This document shows, one piece after another, positions 37,801 through 43,846 of a stretch of DNA of 64,000 nucleotides (positions are counted from its first letter, which is position 1; each line of letters opens with the position of its first letter). The notes beneath the pieces are model-generated. The model was not told where the DNA came from, ran no database searches, and saw nothing but the letters and a program-made list of their open reading frames with translations. The position numbers were made by a program, and so were the translations under genes. The stretch comes from Rhodothermales bacterium (lineage in GTDB: Bacteria > Bacteroidota > Rhodothermia > Rhodothermales > Bin80): NCBI GenBank assembly GCA_958296045.1, contig CATQHT010000001.1, positions 186,001-250,000 on the forward strand, in the 5' to 3' direction.

Positions 37801-39926
37801 CTGCCGCTGGCTATACGTATACGGTGGAGGACGCCAGCGGGCGGCAGGCTTCCCAACCGTTTAGCATAGAGGTGTTGGGCTCGCTGCTGTTGCCTGCGGT
37901 GCCGGATCAGGTCTTTACGGTGGACGAAGATATCGTGCCGTGGGAGCTTCCGGTAGCTACCGGTGGCAGGAGTCCATACGAGTATGTGTTGCATCCCGAC
38001 CCGCCTGCGGGGTTGGTGTATGACGAGGCGTCGCGCACCCTCAGCGGCCGGCCCGTGACGATACTGTTGCCGCAGCCCTACACGTATACGGTGACGGATG
38101 CGTTGGGCATGGAGGCCGCGCGGACGTTTACTCTCACGGTGGGGGCGCCGGCCGCTTTGCTTGCCGACCGTGCGGCGCTGATGGCGTTGTATGAGGACGC
38201 CGGTGGCGAGCGCTGGACGGACCGCAGCGGCTGGCTGGATCCGCCTGCCGACGTGGTAGCGTTCACCGCGGAGGCGCTGGAGGCATGGTTTGGGGTGGCG
38301 GTGGACTCCGGCCGTGTGGTGGCGTTAACGCTGCCGCACAACAATGTGGAAGGCACGTTGCCGGAGGCGTTGGGGGATCTGACGGCGCTGGAGCAGCTGC
38401 ACCTCTACGGCAATAGGTTGCAGGGCCGCATCCCTGCGGCGCTGGGGCGGCTGGACAGCCTGCGCGGGCTGCTCCTGCACGACAACGCGTTGGCGGGCAC
38501 GATCCCGTCTTCGTTGGGACGGCTGGCGGCGCTGGAGCAGCTGCACTTGCACAACAACGAGCTGACGGGCTCTATCCCAGACTCTTTGGGTCGGCTGGTC
38601 CATCTGCGGGAGCTGTGGCTGTATGGCAATGCGCTGGGGGGTTCGCTGCCCACCACGTTGGGGCAGCTGGACAGCTTGCGTGGGTTGCTGCTGCATGGCA
38701 ACGCGCTGGTGGGCACGATCCCGCCTGCGCTGGGGGATCTCGTGCGGCTGGAGGATCTGTGGTTACAGGACAACCGTCTGGAGGGCTCGATACCGCCCAC
38801 GTTGGGGCAGCTGGACCGTCTGCGTACGTTGCTGTTGCATGGCAACGCGCTCACGGGTACGATACCGCCTGCGTTGGGGGATCTGGTGCGGCTGGAGGAT
38901 CTGTGGTTACAGCACAACGGTCTGGAGGGCTCGATACCGAGCGCGTTGGGGCAGCTGGACCGCTTGCGTGGGTTGCTGCTGCATGGCAACGCGCTGGTGG
39001 GCACGATACCGCCGGTGTTGGGGGATCTGTCCGCGCTGCGTTGGCTGCAGTTGCAGCATAACGCGCTAGAGGGAGGGGTCCCGTCCGCGCTGGGGCAGCT
39101 GGCACATCTGGAGCGGTTGCAGCTCGAGGGCAACAGGCTGACGGGCGCGTTGCCCGACTCTTTGGGCGAGCTGGCGGCGCTGACGCATCTGTATGTGCAC
39201 GACAACATGTTGACAGGCATGTTGCCGCAGGCTTTGCGGCAGCTGACCGCATTGCAGGAGTTGTTCTTTGGTGGTGCGGACCAGGCGCTCTGTGCGCCGG
39301 TGGATGCACCCTATCGGGCGTGGTTGGCGTCTTTGGAGGCGGTGCGGGGTCCGCACTGCGGGGAGCACGGGCTGGTGTTTGCGGCCTCGGTGCCGGATCT
39401 AGCGCTCACCGCGGGTGAGCGCGTAGCGGATGTGGCGTTGCCGCCTGCCGAGGGGGGCACCGCGCCTTATCGCTACGTGCTGGATCCGGCGTTGCCCACC
39501 GGGCTGGCGTATGAGGCTGACGCACGCGTGCTGCGCGGGGTGCCGGTGGCATCCACAGCGCCGGTGACCTATACGTATACGGCGATGGATGCGACAGGGC
39601 GTACCGGGCAGCTGTCGTTCACGCTGGCGGTAGCGCCACCGATGACCGACGGGCTATTGCTCCATGGCAACTATCCCAACCCGTTTAGGGACTACACGCA
39701 TGTGGAGATCAGCTTGGCGCACGATGCCGACGTGCGCCTAGCGGTCTTCGACCTGTTGGGTCGCCGCGTGGTGGATCAGGCGCTGGGGCGCCTGCCAGCG
39801 GGCGCGCATCGGCGCCTGGCGATACAGGTGCCCGATAGCGTGCCAGGCATCTACCTGTACCGCGTCGTGGCCACGATGCCAGACGAGACGATCGTGCGCA
39901 CAGGCCATTTGACAGTGGTACGCTAA
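31836..39926 (+). CDS. Giant secreted LRR / putative-Ig repeat surface protein (adhesin-like)
   Basis: 2,696 residues. Order: signal-like N-terminus ('VGLAAIACLSAAHVGTAQ'); an LRR block with the 'DGDNWTN' cap and 'LxLGNNELSGSIPDKIGNLTAL' repeats (~residues 45-255); 21 putative-Ig (He_PIG-type) domains of ~86-92 residues, each with 'PxGLxFDxxTRxLSGTP' and 'YTYTATDA' strands (~265-2110); a second LRR block of ~14 repeats with its own cap ('AGGERWTDRSGW', ~2115-2500); a 22nd Ig-like domain; and a C-terminal 'NYPNPFRDYTHVEISLAHDADVRLAVFDLLGRRV' tail like type IX sorting/FlgD-like domains. An extended fibrous adhesin is the likely role. It heads a closely spaced cluster with envelope-energising and usher-like genes. 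The start ATG lies on a poly-G tract. Confidence 0.9.
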   Translation: MGGGVFLTILSAQLRGALPRCAGCSLRVGLAAIACLSAAHVGTAQDIETVVFPALKALYNATDGDNWTNTTANNQPWDVTSVPTAAELNAWYGVTYDTGKLTHLDLGNNELSGSIPDKIGNLTALVELSLDENTITGSIPDTLGNLTNLELLEIHTSNVTGEIPAALGKLTNLQALSLSDNDLTGSLPAKLGDISTLSLLQVAKNKLTGALPSNLTNLTNMFLFDWRDNDGLCAPTDDDFQDWLDSFVSSFLGGGPNCKALELPEIEDKEYITGVNVPGDALPAPKYGITPYASITLMPDLPSGLTISSDSIISGTPTAVFPRTEFTYTVTDAAMESASQTFDIEVVEGLTLPTVPSLLLEYDIAHSSVLPEATGGTPPYTYALTPPLPSDLGLTFDGDMRTLSGTPEEATGETTYTYTVTDDGGLTSPQTFTIEVLLGLAAIGDGVFDAGVPISPVELPEAMGGTGQVTYTLTPAVPEGLEFDATARTLSGTPTAGQAPIIYIYTATDAATPALTRARTFTIEVALGLAEIADQTYEYGEAIPNLVLPAVVGATGTVTYTLTPAEPPGLTFVANTRTLSGTPTAATALTEYTYTATDDATPALTRSRTFTIEVLLGLAAIGDEVFDAGVPISPVELPAAMGGTTPYTYTLTPAVPAGLGFDDNTRILSGTPTAGQASTEYTYTATDAATSALTRARTFTMEVALGLAAIADQRYEYDEAIPDLVLPEVVGATGTVTYSLTPAEPPGLVFDASTRTLRGTPTAATGATTYTYTAADDGGQDVSRTFTIEVLLALAAIGDEVFATNVPISPVELPEALGGTPPVAYVLEPGLPAGLGFDPATRILSGTPTEGLAPTDYTYRATDAAGLTRTRAFIMEVTLSLAEIPDQAYEYGEAIPDLVLPEVAGAPGAFTYTLTPPPPSGLNFDQNTRTLSGTPEAATVVTTYEYTATDAAAGLTGSQIFAMEVLLALDDDIGEEVVFTTNDLISPLEFPEALGGTAPYTYALTPDPPAGLVFDATTRVLSGTPTAVTAPAPYTYEATDGAGLTRSRVFTIEVVTAGLFLREVPEQVYMFGEVVSFLLPEARGGVPPHRYTLTPDLPEGLVFNENTRELSGIPTEVVARQEYTYTVTDSVQATVPVTFGIEVTLAWAEVPDRTYTFDVPIVPLELTEPLGGTAPYEYTVSPDPPPGLAFQAGSLTGTPLVGVPRTEYTWGARDAAGFVVERSSFMEVRLALAALQDYSFPLGVEIVPLVFPLAQGGTGQVTYTLTPALPQGLHFDEFARVLSGTPTEAMGETVYTYRAEDAVGALGEQTFSMEVLSLVLPFVENQVFVVGEAVDWVLPPAVGGTPPLVYTLDGALPEGLEFEDFTQRLHGVPTAVADVQDYVYGVVDGEGLTAQAPFTIAVVLAAELRLPPVAAQHYVVGREMSEVLPEAAGGTDPYDYTLVPGPPAGLGFDGDTRTLSGTPVLAMPRAEYRYGVEDAEGDTTSQAFVMEIHGAFTLPSVSDQDFAVGVARSVVLPAASGGLGLPTYMLTPALPSGLTFDASSRVLSGTPTAVAAPRTYTYVATDTTGTPVEREFVLAVYDALTLPEVADQRYVYGEQIAWALPPAVGGTAPYTYSLSPDPPDGLTFVAATRVLSGTPTEATGAVAYTYEATDADGETASDTFYIEVALALASIDDQKYRVGEAASLVLPAALGGADPTYMLTPALPLGLTFDAATRTLGGTPMEATAPVEYAYVATDANGLAASDTFLIEVALALASVEDREYEVGVMASDVLPAARGGTDPYTYVLTPALPLGLTFDAATRVLGGTPTEATAPEEYTYVATDANGLAVSDTFLIEVRLALASIADQAYAVGEDTSLVLPAALGGTDPYRYALTPDLPVGLVFDRTTRVLSGTPTVAAAPVEYTYAATDAAGLAASDTFLIEVYSALMLPVVEDQVFGVGQQVTLVLPAAAGGQRPHAYRLDLDPPDGLAFEASTRTLSGVPTAVMAAAGYTYTVEDASGRQASQPFSIEVLGSLLLPAVPDQVFTVDEDIVPWELPVATGGRSPYEYVLHPDPPAGLVYDEASRTLSGRPVTILLPQPYTYTVTDALGMEAARTFTLTVGAPAALLADRAALMALYEDAGGERWTDRSGWLDPPADVVAFTAEALEAWFGVAVDSGRVVALTLPHNNVEGTLPEALGDLTALEQLHLYGNRLQGRIPAALGRLDSLRGLLLHDNALAGTIPSSLGRLAALEQLHLHNNELTGSIPDSLGRLVHLRELWLYGNALGGSLPTTLGQLDSLRGLLLHGNALVGTIPPALGDLVRLEDLWLQDNRLEGSIPPTLGQLDRLRTLLLHGNALTGTIPPALGDLVRLEDLWLQHNGLEGSIPSALGQLDRLRGLLLHGNALVGTIPPVLGDLSALRWLQLQHNALEGGVPSALGQLAHLERLQLEGNRLTGALPDSLGELAALTHLYVHDNMLTGMLPQALRQLTALQELFFGGADQALCAPVDAPYRAWLASLEAVRGPHCGEHGLVFAASVPDLALTAGERVADVALPPAEGGTAPYRYVLDPALPTGLAYEADARVLRGVPVASTAPVTYTYTAMDATGRTGQLSFTLAVAPPMTDGLLLHGNYPNPFRDYTHVEISLAHDADVRLAVFDLLGRRVVDQALGRLPAGAHRRLAIQVPDSVPGIYLYRVVATMPDETIVRTGHLTVVR
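31838..31848 (+). repeat. Poly-G tract (11 G) at the start codon of the giant gene
   Basis: The G of the ATG at 31836-31838 is the first of eleven consecutive G residues. Gain or loss of one G shifts translation from this ATG out of frame with the 2,696-codon gene. Loss of one G would instead place an upstream frame (ATG at 31778) in phase with it. This is the arrangement of phase-variable contingency loci; switching itself is inferred. An alternative downstream GTG at 31917 would bypass the tract. Confidence 0.7.
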
Positions 39927-39936
39927 TACTAGAGGT

Positions 39937-40629
39937 ATGATGAAGAGAACATTGTTGATGGCGGGGTTGATGGCTCCCCTCGTGGTGTTGGCGCAGCCGC
40001 AGGACGCGGATGTGAGCCAGTGGGTGCTGCCTGCTGCCGAGGTACACGACCTGGCGTTTGTGCGTCAGTTTCTCGAGGACCAGATCATCGTTCCTGCGCA
40101 TGCGGCGTACACGTCGGCGGTCTTTTTGGATGTGACGCAGGACGGGTTCGGCACCAATGACTTGTTGGTTCTGCAGCCCAGCCGGGAGCAGTTCCTTTTG
40201 AGTGCATACTTGCCAGAATCCATGCTCAGCGCGCTGACGGCGCTCAACCTGGCGCAGGACTATCGTCTCACCACGGTGCGTGCGCAGAGCGAGGTCATCA
40301 CCGAGGAGGCCGAGCAGGAGGCGCATCCGCGCAAGGCGTTAGCGGGCGCGCTGTTGCGCTCGGTGTTGCCCTACTATCCAGAAGGATCGCTAGACATCTA
40401 TCTGCGTCAGCGTGGTGACGACATCAACATCACGCTGTGGGGTTATGAGCAGGCCTTGTTTCGGTTTGTGCCGCAAGCCACCCAATGCGTGCTGCCGCCG
40501 TCGGAGCCGTTGATGGTGGAGCTGTATTCGGAGCCGACGATCCGCACGCACCTCGACTTCGAGGGGTGCGTAGTGGTGGAGACGTGGACCGCAGACGGTA
40601 ACGTAGTGTCTCGCGCGTGCAACGAATAG
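39937..40629 (+). CDS. Secreted protein of unknown family in the adhesin/usher cluster
   Basis: 230 residues; signal peptide MMKRTLLMAGLMAPLVVLAQ, then a mature region without membrane segments. I do not recognise the family. There are three cysteines in the last third (TQCVLPP, EGCVV, RACNE). The middle has 'RGDDINITLWGYEQALFRFVPQ', which looks like beta structure. It starts 10 bp after the giant gene and its stop is immediately followed by the ExbD-like ATG, so it belongs to the same operon. A periplasmic adaptor for the adhesin or motor is a guess. Confidence 0.8.
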   Translation: MMKRTLLMAGLMAPLVVLAQPQDADVSQWVLPAAEVHDLAFVRQFLEDQIIVPAHAAYTSAVFLDVTQDGFGTNDLLVLQPSREQFLLSAYLPESMLSALTALNLAQDYRLTTVRAQSEVITEEAEQEAHPRKALAGALLRSVLPYYPEGSLDIYLRQRGDDINITLWGYEQALFRFVPQATQCVLPPSEPLMVELYSEPTIRTHLDFEGCVVVETWTADGNVVSRACNE

Positions 40630-41031
40630 ATGGAAGCGCATCGCACCGACCTACAGCTGTTCGTTGATCTGGGCTTTATCCTGCTGGCGGCCTTCTTTCT
40701 GTTGACCGAGCAGGTGCCGCGCTTGCAGGTGCCTCTGCCAGGAGAGGAACAGGAGGCCGAGGCGCCCGAGGCGGTCACCGAGGTCTATACGGTCCACTTT
40801 GATGAGCGCATGCAAGTGGTGGTGGTACATGAGCCGGAGCAGACACCGTTTTGTACGGCCGCTACCGTGGCAGCGCTGCAGACCTGTCTGGTCCGGGTGC
40901 ATGTGCAGACGCCAGAGAGCGTGCTGTTGCTTTCCCCGCAGGGTGATGCCACGTTGCAGCAGCTGGTCACGTTGCTGGACCTGTGTCTGGCCCAACGGTG
41001 GGCGTGTACGATAGCGCAGCAGCCAGAATGA
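40630..41031 (+). CDS. ExbD/TolR-like protein 1
   Basis: 133 residues. A short cytoplasmic N-terminus, then one TM helix 'LQLFVDLGFILLAAFFLL' carrying Asp at the position of the essential proton-path aspartate of ExbD/TolR. A Pro/Glu-rich stretch and a small periplasmic domain follow ('VLLLSPQGDATLQQLVTLLDLC', like the 'LxADxxxxYxxVVxVLDxC' of ExbD). Expected to work with the TolQ-like protein at 49189-49863 as a proton-driven motor. The ATG directly follows the previous stop; the stop overlaps the next start (ATGA). Confidence 0.75.
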   Translation: MEAHRTDLQLFVDLGFILLAAFFLLTEQVPRLQVPLPGEEQEAEAPEAVTEVYTVHFDERMQVVVVHEPEQTPFCTAATVAALQTCLVRVHVQTPESVLLLSPQGDATLQQLVTLLDLCLAQRWACTIAQQPE

Positions 41032-42002
41032 ATAGGAGGCGACGTCTGTGGGAGTGGGGCACGTTCGGGGCGTTGCTCTGCCTGATCGGTGTGGTGCTGA
41101 CGCTGCTTCCGGTGCCTCGGGGCGGCCGCTCGCAGGTGGTGCCGGACCGCCTCTTCTTTTTGCCTATCGTGCCCCCGTCACTGACGCTGGAGCCTATAGA
41201 GCCGGAGGCTTCCGAGTCGTTAGAGGAGGAGGCTGAGGCGGCGCTCACGGACGACGCGCTGGCGCAGATGCTTTCCGAAGCGTTCGGGACGCCGGAGGCG
41301 GCCGCCGTAGCGTCGGTGGATCTGGCGTCGCAGTCCACCGAGGCGCTGGCGGTCGACGGGCTGGACCTGAGCAGCTGGGGCACGGGCCAGGACCAGCGGG
41401 GGCTGGGCACCGTGCAAGCGCAAGACCTGGATCTGCCAGGACGCACCAGAGCGACGCCCAGGCTGGCGCCCACGCTGGTACAGCCGGAGGTGTCTGGCAG
41501 CGGTGGCAGCGACCTGCGGTGGACGCTGGACGCGCGCAGCGACACCACGGCGCCAGCGCTCACGACGCAGGCGGTGGCGCGACGGGCCCCCGTGACGCTA
41601 GAAGACTTTAGCGAGGTCGTAGTCAACGATGCGCTGGCGCAGTGGATTATGGCTGCGCCGTCACCCCTGGATCCGGGCATACAGTCGCTCTTTGGCGCCG
41701 GACCCGAGGTGCACACGTCCCGCCATGTCGTCACCGTGGCGGGCACCCCCTTCGAGCTGCAGCTGATGCTCGCGCCCATCAATGGCGAGATACGGGTCGT
41801 GCTGATCCAACAAGAGAAGCTGTATTACTTCGTCAGCCCGAAGGGGCAACAGCAGGCCAGCTACTTTCAGGTGGGCACGGTGCGGCGCGATGCCCAAGGG
41901 CGCATCGTCACCGTAGAGAGCGAAGACCTCTCTCCGCAAGGGGCCGAAGCGCAAGCCTTCTATCGCCTCTTTGTCGACTGGTGGCACGCCCAAGACCCAT
42001 AA
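41028..42002 (+). CDS. TonB-like single-TM protein with acidic linker
   Basis: 324 residues from the ATG at 41028 (ATGA overlap with the previous stop). Basic N-terminus MNRRRRLWEW, one TM helix (FGALLCLIGVVLTLLP), then a Pro/Glu/Ser/Ala-rich extended region (~40-190) and a compact C-terminal domain ('HVVTVAGTPFELQLMLAPINGEIRVVLIQQEKLYYFVSPKG'). Topology and composition resemble TonB/TolA-type energy transducers, and it lies between two ExbD-like genes, but no TonB sequence signature is visible. Function is inferred from context. Confidence 0.65.
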   Translation: MNRRRRLWEWGTFGALLCLIGVVLTLLPVPRGGRSQVVPDRLFFLPIVPPSLTLEPIEPEASESLEEEAEAALTDDALAQMLSEAFGTPEAAAVASVDLASQSTEALAVDGLDLSSWGTGQDQRGLGTVQAQDLDLPGRTRATPRLAPTLVQPEVSGSGGSDLRWTLDARSDTTAPALTTQAVARRAPVTLEDFSEVVVNDALAQWIMAAPSPLDPGIQSLFGAGPEVHTSRHVVTVAGTPFELQLMLAPINGEIRVVLIQQEKLYYFVSPKGQQQASYFQVGTVRRDAQGRIVTVESEDLSPQGAEAQAFYRLFVDWWHAQDP

Positions 42003-42005
42003 GCT

Positions 42006-42356
42006 ATGGACGAATCGCTGGTGGATATCATCCTTATCCTGTTGGCTGGCCTGGTGGCGGTCAGCACCATGCCCCAGTTTGCTGTGGAGCCTCCGGTGAG
42101 TGTGGAGGTCAACGAGGGGGCACAGGTGCTGATGCCCCTCCAGGTGGCCCTCACGCCCGAGGGGGCGCTGCGCAGCGGGACCCCGGTCCGTACGATAAGC
42201 GCACAGGAGCTGTACGACCTGGTGCGCGCGGCCGCACCAGACCAAGCCGTGGAGCTCACCGCAGACCACAGCGTGCCAGCACGGCTGGTGATCCAGGCCA
42301 ACATGATTGTTCAACAAGCCGGACGAGAAGCGGTCATCATCGTTCAGGCAGACTAA
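42006..42356 (+). CDS. ExbD/TolR-like protein 2
   Basis: 116 residues. N-terminal TM helix 'SLVDIILILLAGLVAV' again places Asp at the conserved proton-path position. The periplasmic part has 'TISAQELYDLVRAAAPDQAVELTADHSVPARLVIQANMIVQQAG', the alpha/beta pattern of ExbD/TolR C-terminal domains. It starts 3 bp after the previous stop. Having two different ExbD/TolR-like proteins and one TolQ-like protein recalls the Agl and Tol arrangements. Its stop lies within a 15-bp tandem duplication. Confidence 0.75.
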   Translation: MDESLVDIILILLAGLVAVSTMPQFAVEPPVSVEVNEGAQVLMPLQVALTPEGALRSGTPVRTISAQELYDLVRAAAPDQAVELTADHSVPARLVIQANMIVQQAGREAVIIVQAD

Positions 42357-42371
42357 TCGTTCAGGCAGACT
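42340..42371 (+). repeat. 15-bp tandem duplication at the ExbD-2 stop
   Basis: TCGTTCAGGCAGACT occurs twice, 17 bp apart (42340 and 42357), separated by AA; the TAA stop of the second ExbD-like gene spans the first junction. A slip removing one unit would alter the C-terminus and could join it to the lipoprotein leader. Confidence 0.75.
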
Positions 42372-42373
42372 CA

Positions 42374-43846
42374 ATGGCTATGCTTCGGAGCGTTGCACTG
42401 ATCCTCGTTGTTATCCTGGGTGCGGGGTGTTCCACGTCGCGCGAAGCGGTGGTGCCCCCACCCCCAGCCCCTACGGAGGCGCCTATCGTGTCGCCCCCCT
42501 TGGCGGGGGTCGACTCGCTGGTAGTCCACGAGGTGGCGACCGCGTTTGATAGCACGTTTGTGGCCGCACCAAGAGAGCAGGCCGGCGAGGCGCGCTTTCT
42601 GGAAGGGCGCCAGGTGCAGCAGCGCCTCGACAGCCTGCTCCAACAGCGGCACGGCGCTGCCCCGCGGCACCGCAGCACCACCGAGCCCGACACGGCCGCG
42701 TACGAAGCGGCACAGCGCACGGTGCTAGACGCCGTACAGGCCCAGGCGCAGCAGGATAGCGCGCGCGCACTGACGCTGCTTGGGGACGCGCAGCGCCTCT
42801 ATGAAGCAGCGCTGCAGCACAACCCCACCCACGAAGAGGCCCGCTACCAGTTGGCGCGCCTATACCGTATCCAGGCAGAACAGTACCGAGACCAGCAGCG
42901 CTGGGAGACGGTGCTGCAGATGCTGCGCGGGCTGCTCACCCTCCATGCCGATCAGCATGTGCTGTGGGCCGAGCTCGCTGCCGTGCTCGATACGCTACGG
43001 CAGCACGAAAGCAGCGGGATGGCATGGATGCAGGCCGCCGCCGTGGCGCTCGACGACGCCCAACTGGCCTTTGTCGATAGCACGCTAGCCCCCGATAGCC
43101 TGACGCTGTTTCGGTATTACCAGCGTGCGTACCAGGTCTTGGTGCAAGCCCGCCATGGCGCGGGCGTGCGCGAAGCGCTGACGCACGCCATCCACTATGC
43201 GGCCGATAGCGCGCAGCACGCGTACGCCATAGGAGAGCTCACGTGGGCTACCTGGGACGGAGACCGCTTCGTGCACCGCCTGAGGTTTGATAGCCTGCTG
43301 ACGCGGGCCACCGACCACCCACAGGACGCGCGCCGTGGCCTGACAACGCTCTTAGCGCACCTAGAACAACACGCGGCCACCCTGGAAGCCAACTATAACG
43401 TGGCGATCCTCTCCTGGCAGCTCCAGGAGCACGACCGGGCCCTCGACACGCTGCAGGGACTATGGCACCAGGCAAAGGACGCGGTGTCCTTGCCCTATGA
43501 AGCCTTCCAGGAAGACCTGCGCGAGACCTATGCCAGTCTGCTGTTTCAGCGAGGACTGCAGCACCGACAAGACGGCGCTTCGGCCAAAGCGTTTACCTAC
43601 CTGCTTATGGTTACCGAGCTGGATAGCCGCCATACCGGTCCCGCCTACCTGGAAGCGCTTCGGCTCACGCGCAGCAACCCGGACCAGGCGCGGCAGCTCC
43701 AGCCACGCATCGAAGCGGTGTTCGATCGCCTCACGCCCCAACAGCAGCGCGCCTACCTCTCCCTGATGGGCAACCTCTACCGGAGGATCGGGGACCGCAC
43801 CCAAGCTAAGGCCTTCCTGGAACGCTTCCAGGCCATCCCAAACTGA
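42374..43846 (+). CDS. TPR-containing lipoprotein
   Basis: 490 residues from the ATG at 42374 (a second ATG at 42380). Lipoprotein signal 'LRSVALILVVILGAGC' with lipobox LGAGC, then a Pro-rich spacer and a long helical region. Degenerate TPR-like units are seen ('YEAALQHNPTHEEARYQLARLYRIQAEQYRDQQRWETVLQML', 'YLLMVTELDSRHTGPAYLEALRL', 'LMGNLYRRIGDRTQAKAFLERF'). Probably anchored in a membrane facing the periplasm as a scaffold linking motor and usher. The stop overlaps the next ATG (TGATG). Confidence 0.8.
   Translation: MAMLRSVALILVVILGAGCSTSREAVVPPPPAPTEAPIVSPPLAGVDSLVVHEVATAFDSTFVAAPREQAGEARFLEGRQVQQRLDSLLQQRHGAAPRHRSTTEPDTAAYEAAQRTVLDAVQAQAQQDSARALTLLGDAQRLYEAALQHNPTHEEARYQLARLYRIQAEQYRDQQRWETVLQMLRGLLTLHADQHVLWAELAAVLDTLRQHESSGMAWMQAAAVALDDAQLAFVDSTLAPDSLTLFRYYQRAYQVLVQARHGAGVREALTHAIHYAADSAQHAYAIGELTWATWDGDRFVHRLRFDSLLTRATDHPQDARRGLTTLLAHLEQHAATLEANYNVAILSWQLQEHDRALDTLQGLWHQAKDAVSLPYEAFQEDLRETYASLLFQRGLQHRQDGASAKAFTYLLMVTELDSRHTGPAYLEALRLTRSNPDQARQLQPRIEAVFDRLTPQQQRAYLSLMGNLYRRIGDRTQAKAFLERFQAIPN

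Noticed and set aside
36339..37994. Long antisense frame (551 codons) inside the giant gene, and similar ones at 10583-11713 and 8773-9657
   Set aside because: Mirror frames of GC-rich or repetitive coding sequence, lacking motifs and starts; shadows of the sense genes.
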